Source: Cytobacillus kochii
Lineage (GTDB): Bacteria; Bacillota; Bacilli; Bacillales; Cytobacillaceae
Length of the DNA: 64,000 nucleotides
Assembly: GCF_020171845.1 (NCBI RefSeq)
Contig: NZ_JAIVAM010000003.1
Coordinates: 434,001 to 498,000 of the forward strand
Direction of reading: 5' to 3'
Shown: one piece after another, positions 1 through 7,724 of the stretch
Layout of the letters: the number at the start of each line of letters is the position of its first letter
Numbering within the stretch: the stretch's first letter is position 1
Position numbers and translations under genes: made by a program
Notes under the pieces: model-generated
Database searches by the model: none
What the model saw: only the letters and a program-made list of their open reading frames with translations
Told to the model about the DNA's origin: nothing

Positions 1-97
1 TCAGGGCAATAAAAAAAACGAAAATTCACTAAAGTAGATAAACGAGAACGATACGTACTTGATGCTCTAGCATGATGAACATACGAGGAGTAATAAG

Positions 98-1093
98 ATG
101 AAATTTAGAATAGGCTATAGAACAGTGAAAACGGCAGTCGGAGCAACTCTTGCTATTATGATTGCGCAAATGCTTGGTTTGGAGAATTATGTCTCCGCCG
201 GTATTTTAACGATTTTATGTGTGAAGGTGACAAAAAAAGATTCCTTGCGTGCTTCATGGGATCGGATATTCGCGTGTTTCATTGCTATATTTGTTGCGTC
301 TCTACTCTTTGAAATACTTGCCTATCATCCATTAGTTATTGGTATCGTCTTACTTGTGTTTATTCCATTAGCGGTAATGTTCAAAGCTAGCGATGGAATT
401 GTTACAAGTTCCGTTATTATTCTACATATTTATTCAGCTGAACAAGTGACAGTGGGACTGATTTTAAATGAGGTAGGAATTATTATCATTGGGGTTGGCA
501 TTGCATTATTAGCCAATTTATACATGCCTAGCCTTGACGTGAAATTAAAGGAATATCAAGTAGAAATTGAACAAAATTTCAAACTGATTTTTGATGAGAT
601 TGTCATATATTTAAGAACAAATGAAAGTACTTGGGATGGTAAGGAAATCACGGAGACGTATCAATTAATTGAAGAAGCAAAAGCATTAGCATTCAGAGAA
701 GTGGAAAATCATGTATTAAGGAACGAGAGTCTCTATTATAGTTATTTCAAAATGAGAGAGAAACAATTTGAAATCATTGAGCATGTTTTGCCAGTGGTGA
801 CGGCGATTGATGAAAATGTTGAGCAAGCAGAGATGATAGCTGATTTTATTGAGGATTTATCCGAACATATCCATCCAGGAAACACGGCCAGTCTTTTCAT
901 CGATAAGTTACAACAAATGCGGGCCCAATTTGCTGAAATGCCATTACCACAAACAAGAGAAGAATTTGAAGCACGCGCGGATTTACTTTATTTTATTAAA
1001 GAAATGGAAGAATATCTCTTTATCAAAAGTCAATTTGCGGGGTTAAAAGGAAGCAAGAGCTTGTATCAAAATACGGCCACTGGAGAACAATAA
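98..1093 (+). CDS. yqjA: Aromatic acid exporter family protein (YqjA-like, DUF939)
   Basis: Predicted inner-membrane protein of 331 residues. About the first 145 residues form roughly four hydrophobic membrane segments. The remainder is a charged, helical cytoplasmic domain, which is the layout of the Bacillus YqjA/ArAE_1 family. The family is annotated as putative aromatic-acid exporters by similarity to FUSC-type proteins; the substrate is not established. The ATG is preceded by a GAGGAG ribosome site at a normal distance. The next gene follows after 14 bases, so the two are probably co-transcribed. The family assignment rests on overall layout and on the position as first gene of the yqj cluster. 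Confidence 0.8.
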   Translation: MKFRIGYRTVKTAVGATLAIMIAQMLGLENYVSAGILTILCVKVTKKDSLRASWDRIFACFIAIFVASLLFEILAYHPLVIGIVLLVFIPLAVMFKASDGIVTSSVIILHIYSAEQVTVGLILNEVGIIIIGVGIALLANLYMPSLDVKLKEYQVEIEQNFKLIFDEIVIYLRTNESTWDGKEITETYQLIEEAKALAFREVENHVLRNESLYYSYFKMREKQFEIIEHVLPVVTAIDENVEQAEMIADFIEDLSEHIHPGNTASLFIDKLQQMRAQFAEMPLPQTREEFEARADLLYFIKEMEEYLFIKSQFAGLKGSKSLYQNTATGEQ

Positions 1094-1107
1094 AGGGAAA
1101 AAAGGAT

Positions 1108-1626
1108 GTGATTCTATTGCTAAATGTGATGAGTCATCTTTTTCTAGTGTTAATGATTTCTCCACTTTGGCCCATTGGCCCAAACCCGTTACCGGGAGAT
1201 CCTTTCGTGATTGTAAATAAGCGCACAAATGAGCTAACTTTTATTGATAATAGGGAGGTTCAACAGGTTGTTCATGTTGCTACAGGAAAGACTGATAGCT
1301 TAACGCCAGAGGGGATGTTTACGATTATAGTAAAAGCGGAAAATCCTTATTATCGAAAAAAAGATATCCCAGGTGGAAAGAAAAATAACCCGTTAGGCAC
1401 ACGCTGGATAGGTTTTGATGCGAAAGAGACAGATGGCAGAATTTATGGCATTCACGGCACCAATGACCCAGAGACGATTGGTCACTATGTCTCTAATGGC
1501 TGTATTCGCCTGAAGAATGACCATGTTGAAGCTTTATTTGAGAGAATTCCTATTGGAACGAAAATATTAATTGTTTCAACTGATGAAACCACAGAACAAT
1601 TAGCAAAAAAATATGGCGCATTATAA
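1108..1626 (+). CDS. L,D-transpeptidase (YkuD domain), secreted or membrane-anchored
   Basis: Protein of 172 residues with a hydrophobic N-terminal segment (about residues 2-22) that could be a signal peptide or anchor. A YkuD/L,D-transpeptidase domain follows. The catalytic signature is visible: H116 in an IHG motif, then S129-N-G-C132-I-R134, with Cys132 as the expected nucleophile. Family members make 3-3 peptidoglycan cross-links or attach proteins to the wall, and Bacillus enzymes of this kind are often linked to spores. The start is GTG behind a purine-rich GGGAAAAAAGGA stretch. The gene ends at a strong hairpin terminator, closing a two-gene operon with the exporter upstream. Confidence 0.88.
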   Translation: MILLLNVMSHLFLVLMISPLWPIGPNPLPGDPFVIVNKRTNELTFIDNREVQQVVHVATGKTDSLTPEGMFTIIVKAENPYYRKKDIPGGKKNNPLGTRWIGFDAKETDGRIYGIHGTNDPETIGHYVSNGCIRLKNDHVEALFERIPIGTKILIVSTDETTEQLAKKYGAL

Positions 1627-1675
1627 AAGGACGGCTCAACATTCGGAATTTCCGAGTGCTGAGCCGTCCTTTTTC
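1627..1675 (+). terminator. Rho-independent terminator after the L,D-transpeptidase
   Basis: A long inverted repeat (AGGACGGCTCA ... TGAGCCGTCCT, extended by TTCGGAA/TTTCCGA inside) is followed by a T run directly after the stop codon. Confidence 0.95.
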
Positions 1676-1715
1676 TTGTTAAGCTTCAAGTAGTTTCATG
1701 CTTTTTAATTTTATA

Positions 1716-1808
1716 TTAGAAGAACATCGTTAGACCCATTAGAAGTGTCGATGCAAGCATAACGAAAATCATCAAATAGACTATGATCTTCATTGTTTTT
1801 TTCGGCAA
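1716..1808 (-). CDS. prli42: Prli42-like stressosome-associated miniprotein
   Basis: A 30-residue ORF on the minus strand that is too short for ordinary gene callers. It starts at TTG (in-frame ATG five codons later) and has an AAGGAG-type sequence upstream. It reads as a few basic residues (PKKTMK) followed by a single hydrophobic helix with the pattern KIIVYLM...STLLMGL..FF. As I remember it, this is the shape of the Prli42 family: about 31 residues, basic N-terminus, one membrane helix, widespread in Firmicutes. In Listeria, Prli42 anchors the RsbR-based stressosome to the membrane and relays oxidative stress to sigma-B. The gene lies alone between two plus-strand operons. The match is by eye. 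A chance ORF is unlikely given the K/S/G/F pattern, but no search was run. Confidence 0.72.
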   Translation of the reverse strand: MPKKTMKIIVYLMIFVMLASTLLMGLTMFF

Positions 1809-1981
1809 TTTCTTTCACCCTCTCCTTGAGTGGTATTCCTCTTTATTTTACTAGGATTTTCTCATTTGAACAACATAGAGTTTTTTTCTTGTATATTCGA
1901 CATATTCGTGGAAAATTATTATAATTATATATAGTTAGAAAATAATGATATTTTTAAATAGATAGAATAGGGGGGATTTCG

Positions 1982-2395
1982 TTGATCAAAAAAATTGATC
2001 ATATTGGTATCGCTGTTCGATCATTAGCGCAATCATTACCTTTTTATACGGAAACATTGCAATTACCTTTGTTAGGAATTGAAGAAGTGAAGAGTGAAGG
2101 CATTAAAGTAGCTTTTATTCAAATTGGGGAGATGAAGCTTGAGTTATTAGAGCCGCAAACAGATGAAAGCGCTGTAGCGAAGTTTATCGCTAAAAGGGGA
2201 GAAGGTCTTCATCATGTGGCATTAGGCGTCCATTCTATTCAAGAGAGAATCGAAGAAATGAAAACAAAAGGCATTCAAATGATTCAAGATCAGCCAAAAA
2301 TGGGTGCAGGTGGAGCGAGTGTAGCCTTCATGCATCCTAAATCAACTGGCAGTGTTTTATATGAATTATGTGAAAAGAAGGGAATGACAAGCTAA
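1982..2395 (+). CDS. mce: Methylmalonyl-CoA epimerase
   Basis: Glyoxalase/VOC-fold enzyme of 137 residues that interconverts (2R)- and (2S)-methylmalonyl-CoA in propionate metabolism. The four expected metal ligands can be placed at His7 (DHIGIAV), Gln47, His77 or His78 (GLHHVAL) and Glu128 (LYELC). The start is TTG behind a very strong GGGGGG-type ribosome site 8 bases upstream. The stop codon overlaps the ATG of the carboxyltransferase gene by one base, which supports coupling. This is the B. subtilis yqjC position. Confidence 0.92.
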   Translation: MIKKIDHIGIAVRSLAQSLPFYTETLQLPLLGIEEVKSEGIKVAFIQIGEMKLELLEPQTDESAVAKFIAKRGEGLHHVALGVHSIQERIEEMKTKGIQMIQDQPKMGAGGASVAFMHPKSTGSVLYELCEKKGMTS

Positions 2396-3945
2396 TGGCA
2401 GACATCTATGAAAAAATTAATGAACTTTATGATCGTAGAAGAGAAGTAGAGCTTGGTGGCGGAGACGAAAGAATTGAAAAACAGCATGAAAAAGGAAAAC
2501 TAACAGCAAGAGAAAGAATTGCTTTATTAGTCGATGCTGGCACATTTGTGGAATTAAACCCGTTCATTAAACACCGTAGCAATGATTTTGGTTTAGATAA
2601 ACAAAAAGGGCCTGGTGATGGGGTTATTACTGGTTATGGAAAAGTGAACGGGCGTCCGATCTTTCTTTTCTCACAGGACTTTACTGTTTTTGGTGGTGCA
2701 CTAGGGGAAATGCATGCAAAAAAAATTGCGAATGTTATGGACTTAGCCGCAGAGAACGGAGCTCCGTTTATTGGCTTAAATGATTCCGGTGGTGCACGTA
2801 TTCAAGAAGGTGTCGTTTCTTTAGATGGATACGGACAGATTTTTTATAGAAATTCAATTTATTCAGGTGTTATCCCGCAAATATCTGTTATTCTAGGTCC
2901 GTGTGCAGGTGGTGCTGTTTATTCGCCAGCTATTACCGACTTTGTTTTTATGGTCGAGAATACGAGCCAAATGTTCATTACAGGGCCAAAAGTGATTGAG
3001 ACCGTTACTGGAGAAAAAATTACGGCAGAAGATTTAGGTGGAGCAAATGTACATAATACGATTAGTGGCAATGCCCACTTTAAAGGAAAGACAGAGGAAG
3101 AGGTTATTGCGCAAGTTCGGGATTTATTAAGTTATCTCCCGCAAAACAATGAAGAGCGCGCACCAAGAAAAGCAGATGAATCAACAGATGACTATCGACC
3201 AGATTTAACGGATATTATTCCATTTGATGCAATTAGACCTTATGATGTTCGCAAGGTAATTGATCAAGTGGTGGATGCTGATTCTTTCTTAGAGGTGCAA
3301 CCTGATTTTGCCAAGAATATTGTTGTTGGCTTAGCGAGGATAAAGGGCGAATCAATTGGACTTGTTTGTAATCAACCTAAAGTGATGGCTGGCGGGTTAG
3401 ATATTGATTCATCTGACAAAGCAGCTCGCTTTATTCGTTTCTGTGACTCATTCAATATCCCATTAGTGACTTTTGAGGATGTTACTGGGTTCTTTCCTGG
3501 GATTAAGCAAGAACATGGGGGAATTATTCGTCATGGCGCAAAAATTCTTTATGCCTATTCAGAAGCGACGGTACCTAAGTTAACCGTCATACTGCGAAAA
3601 GCATATGGAGGGGCTTATGTAGCGTTGAATAGTAAATCTATTGGGGCAGACTTGGTTTTTGCTTGGCCAAACGCTGAGGTGGCTGTCATGGGCCCTCAAG
3701 GGGCAGCTAACATTATTTTTGCTAAGGAGATTGCCACGAGTGAAAATCCTGAACAAACGAGAGCGCAAAAAATAGAAGAGTATCGTGAAAAATTTGCCAA
3801 CCCATATGTCGCAGCCAGTCGTGGTATGGTAGATGATGTCATTGATCCAAGAGAAACAAGAATAAAAATTATCCAGGCATTAGATATGTTAAAAAATAAA
3901 AAGGAAACACGCCCGTTTAAAAAGCACGGGAATATGCCTTTATAG
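2395..3945 (+). CDS. yqjD: Acyl-CoA carboxylase carboxyltransferase subunit (propionyl-CoA type, YqjD)
   Basis: A 516-residue carboxyltransferase with the two crotonase-fold halves typical of PccB/MmdA. Glycine-rich CoA and biotin-binding segments are visible in the first half (GGARIQEG and GPCAGGAVYSP) and the second (GFFPGIKQE, GGAYVALNSK). With biotinylated carrier and biotin carboxylase subunits it would carboxylate propionyl-CoA to methylmalonyl-CoA, the substrate of the epimerase encoded just before it. A methylmalonyl-CoA decarboxylase alpha role is the alternative, but no membrane beta or gamma subunit lies nearby. No biotin carboxylase gene is present in the window, so partners must be encoded elsewhere. 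Confidence 0.9.
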   Translation: MADIYEKINELYDRRREVELGGGDERIEKQHEKGKLTARERIALLVDAGTFVELNPFIKHRSNDFGLDKQKGPGDGVITGYGKVNGRPIFLFSQDFTVFGGALGEMHAKKIANVMDLAAENGAPFIGLNDSGGARIQEGVVSLDGYGQIFYRNSIYSGVIPQISVILGPCAGGAVYSPAITDFVFMVENTSQMFITGPKVIETVTGEKITAEDLGGANVHNTISGNAHFKGKTEEEVIAQVRDLLSYLPQNNEERAPRKADESTDDYRPDLTDIIPFDAIRPYDVRKVIDQVVDADSFLEVQPDFAKNIVVGLARIKGESIGLVCNQPKVMAGGLDIDSSDKAARFIRFCDSFNIPLVTFEDVTGFFPGIKQEHGGIIRHGAKILYAYSEATVPKLTVILRKAYGGAYVALNSKSIGADLVFAWPNAEVAVMGPQGAANIIFAKEIATSENPEQTRAQKIEEYREKFANPYVAASRGMVDDVIDPRETRIKIIQALDMLKNKKETRPFKKHGNMPL

Positions 3946-3983
3946 AAAGATAGAAGTCAAATTTTCTATAAAACATTCTTTAT

Positions 3984-4012
3984 TTGCTGATAAGTTTCGT
4001 TAGGAGTATACT
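3984..4012 (+). promoter_or_regulatory. Probable sigma-A promoter for the PepT-like peptidase
   Basis: TTGCTG and TATACT are separated by 17 bases, about 65 bases before the peptidase start. Confidence 0.55.
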
Positions 4013-4078
4013 AATTAGTGTTGAAGAGAACTGTTTAAAAGCATAATAAGGCTCGTGAAATTTGGAGGTTATTGACGG

Positions 4079-5197
4079 ATGATTAATGAAGAAAGACTGT
4101 TAAATGAGTTTTTAGAACTTGTGCAAATTGATTCTGAAACAAAGGATGAAGCACAGATTGCAAAAGTATTGAAAAAGAAATTCCGTGACATTGGAGTAGA
4201 AGTATTTGAAGATGATACGACTGCAGTGACGGGGCATGGAGCGGGCAACTTAATTTGTACACTTCAAGGAAATAAAGAAGGCGTTGACCCTATTTATTTC
4301 ACATCTCATATGGATACAGTTGTACCTGGTATCGGGGTCAAACCTTCAATTCAGGATGGTTATGTAGTAACAGATGGCACAACGATTTTAGGTGCTGATG
4401 ATAAGACTGGGTTAGCGGTAATGCTTGAAATCGTCAAAGTACTTAAAGAGCAAAATATTGTTCACGGTACAATCCAATTTATTATTACTGTCGGTGAAGA
4501 ATCTGGACTAGTTGGTGCAAAAGCATTAGACTCTTCTCTCATTCAAGCAAAATTCGGCTACGCTCTTGATAGCGATGGAAAAGTAGGTAATATTATTGTT
4601 GCTGCGCCGACACAAGCGAAAGTGAGAGCAACGATGATTGGCAAAACGGCACATGCTGGAGTAGCACCAGAAAAAGGTATTTCTGCAATCACGATGGCAT
4701 CAAAAGCGATTTCTAGAATGCCTTTAGGTAGAATTGATGAAGAAACAACAGCCAATATCGGTCGCTTTGAAGGCGGAAAACAAACGAATATCGTATGTGA
4801 TCATGTCGACGTTCTTGCGGAAGCACGCTCTCTCATTGCTGAAAAAATGGAAGCGCAAGTTGAGAAAATGAAAGCAGCATTTGAAAGTGCAGCAGAAGAA
4901 ATGGGTGGCAGAGCAGAAGTTAATATTGAAGTGATGTACCCAGGATTCAAATTTGCAGACGGTGACCATGTTGTCGAAGTTGCCAAAAAGGCAGCGGAAA
5001 AAGTAGGGCGTAAACCGGAATTATTGCATAGCGGTGGTGGCAGTGATGCCAACATTATTGCTGGATTTGATATTCCTACAGTAAACTTGGCAGTTGGTTA
5101 TGAAGAAATTCACACAACGAACGAAAGAATGTCAATCGAAGAGCTCAATAAGTTAGCTGAAATGGTAATAGCAATTATCGAGGAAGTAGCAGCTTAA
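4079..5197 (+). CDS. yqjE: M20 family metallopeptidase, PepT-like (YqjE)
   Basis: Cytoplasmic dizinc peptidase of the M20/PepT group, 372 residues (B. subtilis YqjE is about the same length). Metal-site motifs are visible: H77-x-D79 in SHMDT, D107/D108 in GADDKTG, the catalytic Glu pair E140-E141 in GEESG, Asp near 164-166 (DSDGK), and a late His in LHSGGGSD near residue 339. A dimerisation/lid domain lies around residues 180-290. It probably removes N-terminal residues from small peptides; the exact substrate is not known. The ribosome site GGAGG stands about 9 bases before ATG. It has its own promoter and terminator. Confidence 0.9.
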   Translation: MINEERLLNEFLELVQIDSETKDEAQIAKVLKKKFRDIGVEVFEDDTTAVTGHGAGNLICTLQGNKEGVDPIYFTSHMDTVVPGIGVKPSIQDGYVVTDGTTILGADDKTGLAVMLEIVKVLKEQNIVHGTIQFIITVGEESGLVGAKALDSSLIQAKFGYALDSDGKVGNIIVAAPTQAKVRATMIGKTAHAGVAPEKGISAITMASKAISRMPLGRIDEETTANIGRFEGGKQTNIVCDHVDVLAEARSLIAEKMEAQVEKMKAAFESAAEEMGGRAEVNIEVMYPGFKFADGDHVVEVAKKAAEKVGRKPELLHSGGGSDANIIAGFDIPTVNLAVGYEEIHTTNERMSIEELNKLAEMVIAIIEEVAA

Positions 5198-5242
5198 ATC
5201 CTCATGATAGAGCATAGCTACAGCTCAAGTAAGGACAACCTT

Positions 5243-5290
5243 GAAAGCCGCAGAGCACACTTTTATTTGTGCTAGCGGCTTTCTTTTTTG
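5243..5290 (+). terminator. Rho-independent terminator after the PepT-like gene
   Basis: GAAAGCCGC pairs with GCGGCTTTC, with an inner AGCACA/TGTGCT extension, followed by a T run. Confidence 0.93.
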
Positions 5291-5321
5291 TGGATGAAAA
5301 ATTATTCTGAGAGGGGTTTTG

Positions 5322-5402
5322 GTGAACATCAATGAGAAGAAAAGTAGCAGAATGAGTTGGGCGGATAACTTTCATACACAGCAAATCTTTGCTGATGATT
5401 AG
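5322..5402 (+). CDS. Possible 26-residue ORF in the 5.3-5.8 kb gap, unrecognised
   Basis: A GTG start lies about 5 bases after a GAGAGGGG ribosome-like site and opens a 26-codon hydrophilic ORF (MNINEKKSSRMSWADNFH...). I do not recognise it. It is the best-supported coding possibility in this gap, but its length is compatible with chance and the reading frames downstream (5403-5530) are broken. It may be a real small peptide or the remnant of a decayed gene. Confidence 0.25.
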   Translation: MNINEKKSSRMSWADNFHTQQIFADD

Positions 5403-5798
5403 AAAGATATATGAGCAAATGGGGTGTGCTCGTTCAATTCAAAAAGAAGAAAGATTGGAGTACATCATGTTAACTGGCAAAAGCCAAAGGATAAGTTAGA
5501 GGGATGCACGAGTCACGTTTTTGTACAAAAATCACTAGAAAATAGATGAAATTCCGGTTATTTATTCCCGTAGTACATATTTGTACTTTCTTAAATAACC
5601 CAAAATTGTACATCGTTAGAATTAACATGGACATAAATGAATATCCTCAAAGAATTCAGTGAAAATGTTGGGAGGAGCCTGATAGAGTCCTATCAAAGAT
5701 ATAATTCTCCATTAGGAAAATAGTCCTTACTCTTCTCTCTTCTTTTTTACTTAATATATGATATATTTTTACTATGAACAAAAGAAGGAGTGAATCTT
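5403..5798. other. Gene-poor gap before the CheW-like gene
   Basis: About 400 bases without a convincing gene. The stretch from 5403 to 5530 contains short broken frames that could be a decayed coding sequence. From about 5525 to 5610 the sequence is AT-rich with repeated TTTGTAC/GTACAAA words. No clear terminator or riboswitch structure was recognised. Confidence 0.4.
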
Positions 5799-6275
5799 TT
5801 GGATAAATATATTGTGTTTCGATGTAGGCAGGAAGAGTATGCGATTACTATTGATCAGGTCATTGCTATAGAACGGGCAGAAGGTTTTACATCTGTCCCA
5901 CAACTCCCGCATTATGTAAAAGGTATGATACGTTCTCGGGGCCACCTTGTCCCGGTTCTTGATATTGAAATGATATTTTATAATCGAGCGATTGAAGAAA
6001 GTAAAGATAGAAGAATCATCATCATTCAAGGAGAAGAATTTGAATACGGCTTACTTGTTGCGGAAACGAAGGAGATTATTGATATAGCGGAAGGTCTTAT
6101 TGAAAAGCCAGGACTTCTTTTACATATTCGTCTAGACTACTTAAAAGGAATTGCTAATTTTAAAAATAGATTAATTTCTATCATTGACAGCCATCGCTTC
6201 GTGAGCTCATTGGATGGTAATGTTTCCATTGCAGAATATATAACAGAAGCTAAGGAAGCAGAGGCAGCTTTATAA
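5799..6275 (+). CDS. Solitary CheW-like domain protein
   Basis: A 158-residue protein that is almost entirely one CheW domain (YIVFRCRQEEYAITIDQV, VKGMIRSRGHLVPVLDI). CheW proteins couple receptors to the CheA kinase in chemotaxis arrays. It lacks the receiver domain that would make it a CheV, and no chemotaxis gene lies nearby, so its partner is unknown. I chose TTG at 5799 as the start because AAGGAG ends eight bases before it; the upstream in-frame GTG at 5790 lies inside that ribosome site. The gene precedes dinB with a 47-base gap and the two could share a transcript. Confidence 0.82.
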   Translation: MDKYIVFRCRQEEYAITIDQVIAIERAEGFTSVPQLPHYVKGMIRSRGHLVPVLDIEMIFYNRAIEESKDRRIIIIQGEEFEYGLLVAETKEIIDIAEGLIEKPGLLLHIRLDYLKGIANFKNRLISIIDSHRFVSSLDGNVSIAEYITEAKEAEAAL

Positions 6276-6322
6276 TCTATTTGCTATAATTGGAGGATAC
6301 AAACCTAAAGGATGTGCTTTAA

Positions 6323-7597
6323 GTGAATTCAATGTATCCTAAAGCCGGCCGAGTGATTTTACATGTTGATATGAATAGTTTTTATGCATCTGTAGAAATG
6401 GCCTATGATCCGACATTAAAGGGGAAGCCTATTGCTATTGCTGGAAATCCTGAGGAGCGTAGAGGGATTATTGTTACTTGCAGCTATGAAGCAAGGAGAT
6501 TTGGCGTAAAAACAACGATGCCATTGTGGGAAGCGAAAAGGTTATGTCCGCAGTTAATTATTTTACGCCCTAATTTTGAAAGGTATCGTGCAGCGTCAAT
6601 TGGTATGTTTGAAGTGCTTAATCATTATTCAGATCTTGTAGAGCCTGTCTCTATTGATGAAGGATATATGGATATTACTGCTAGCGACCAGTTTGGCACC
6701 CCTATTGAAGTGGCTTCAATTATTCAGAACCGTATAAAAGAGCAGTTAGATTTACCTTGTAGTATTGGCATTGCACCAAATAAATTTTTAGCCAAAATGG
6801 CCTCTGATATGAAGAAGCCTCTTGGCATTACAATATTAAGAAAACGGGATGTTCCTAGTAAATTGTGGCCTCTTCCTGTAAAAGAAATGCATGGTGTTGG
6901 TCAGAAGACAAGTGAGAAGCTTGAAAGTATGCGTATTTATACGATTGGTGATTTAGCGAAGGCAGACACGTTCATGATAAAATCTACATTAGGCATAAAT
7001 GGTGAGCGTTTAAAAGATAGAGCAAATGGCATAGATTCACGTCCGGTTGATCCAGAAGCTGCCGAGGAATTTAAAAGTATAGGTAACTCAACGACACTCC
7101 CGCGGGATATGAGTAAGCAGAAAGAACTTTTTGAAGTGTTGAATCACCTTGCTTTTAAAGTGTCTACGAGGCTAAAACGAAAAAAAGTCTATGCTACTGG
7201 TATAAGCGTGATGATCCGTTATAAAAACCGCCATACGATTACGAGAAGCAAAAAAATCGGTTTTGCTATTCAGTCAGTGGAAGAAATTTATAATCAGGCT
7301 CAGCCTCTCTTTATGAAACACTGGAGTGGTGATGCTGTGCGGTTGCTTGGCATAACTGGTACGGACCTTGTCGAAAAAGGACAAGCTGTGAAACAATTAG
7401 ATTTATTTCACTATGAAGAAGACGCCAAAAAAGAGCCTCTTTACCAAACCATTGAAAGTTTGAGGAAAAAGTATGGCCCATCGATTGTTGATCATGCAGC
7501 GTCTCTTGAGGCTATACAAAAGAAAAAAGCCAACATCGGTACATCAACCAGCTTTAATAAAGATTTTTTACAGCGATTAAAAAAAGAGAAAGAATAA
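6323..7597 (+). CDS. dinB: DNA polymerase IV (Y family, DinB/YqjH)
   Basis: Translesion DNA polymerase of 424 residues. The palm carboxylates are visible: Asp16 in HVDMNSFYASVE and Asp112-Glu113 in VSIDEGYMD. A helix-hairpin-helix thumb follows (MHGVGQKTSEKL), then the little-finger domain. A QLDLF beta-clamp-binding motif sits at residues 358-362, followed by a 60-residue tail. The enzyme extends DNA past lesions at the replication fork with low fidelity. The start is GTG behind AAAGGATG; an ATG three codons later is possible. A strong terminator follows. No LexA-like site was noticed in front of it, unlike uvrX in this window. Confidence 0.95.
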   Translation: MNSMYPKAGRVILHVDMNSFYASVEMAYDPTLKGKPIAIAGNPEERRGIIVTCSYEARRFGVKTTMPLWEAKRLCPQLIILRPNFERYRAASIGMFEVLNHYSDLVEPVSIDEGYMDITASDQFGTPIEVASIIQNRIKEQLDLPCSIGIAPNKFLAKMASDMKKPLGITILRKRDVPSKLWPLPVKEMHGVGQKTSEKLESMRIYTIGDLAKADTFMIKSTLGINGERLKDRANGIDSRPVDPEAAEEFKSIGNSTTLPRDMSKQKELFEVLNHLAFKVSTRLKRKKVYATGISVMIRYKNRHTITRSKKIGFAIQSVEEIYNQAQPLFMKHWSGDAVRLLGITGTDLVEKGQAVKQLDLFHYEEDAKKEPLYQTIESLRKKYGPSIVDHAASLEAIQKKKANIGTSTSFNKDFLQRLKKEKE

Positions 7598-7609
7598 GCG
7601 AAAATATGT

Positions 7610-7642
7610 ACACCACAAACGCTCTTGTTGTGGTGTTTTTTT
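7610..7642 (+). terminator. Rho-independent terminator after dinB
   Basis: ACACCACAA pairs with TTGTGGTGT, followed by seven T residues. Confidence 0.93.
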
Positions 7643-7666
7643 AATCTTAAAAGTTGAATCTAAAAA

Positions 7667-7709
7667 TAAAAGCATAGCATAAGGTTTTTTCCCCTTACGC
7701 CATGCTTTA
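7667..7709 (-). terminator. Rho-independent terminator after zwf
   Basis: Read on the minus strand, a stem of AAAGCATGGCGTAAGG against CCTTATGCTATGCTTT is followed by a T-rich tail, just past the zwf stop codon. Confidence 0.88.
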
Positions 7710-7724
7710 TATTGTGCATACATA

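Noticed and set aside
2395-3945. Methylmalonyl-CoA decarboxylase instead of an acyl-CoA carboxylase subunit
   Set aside because: No membrane beta or gamma subunit or biotin carrier is encoded nearby; the mce-pccB arrangement favours propionyl-CoA carboxylation, though the decarboxylase role is not excluded.
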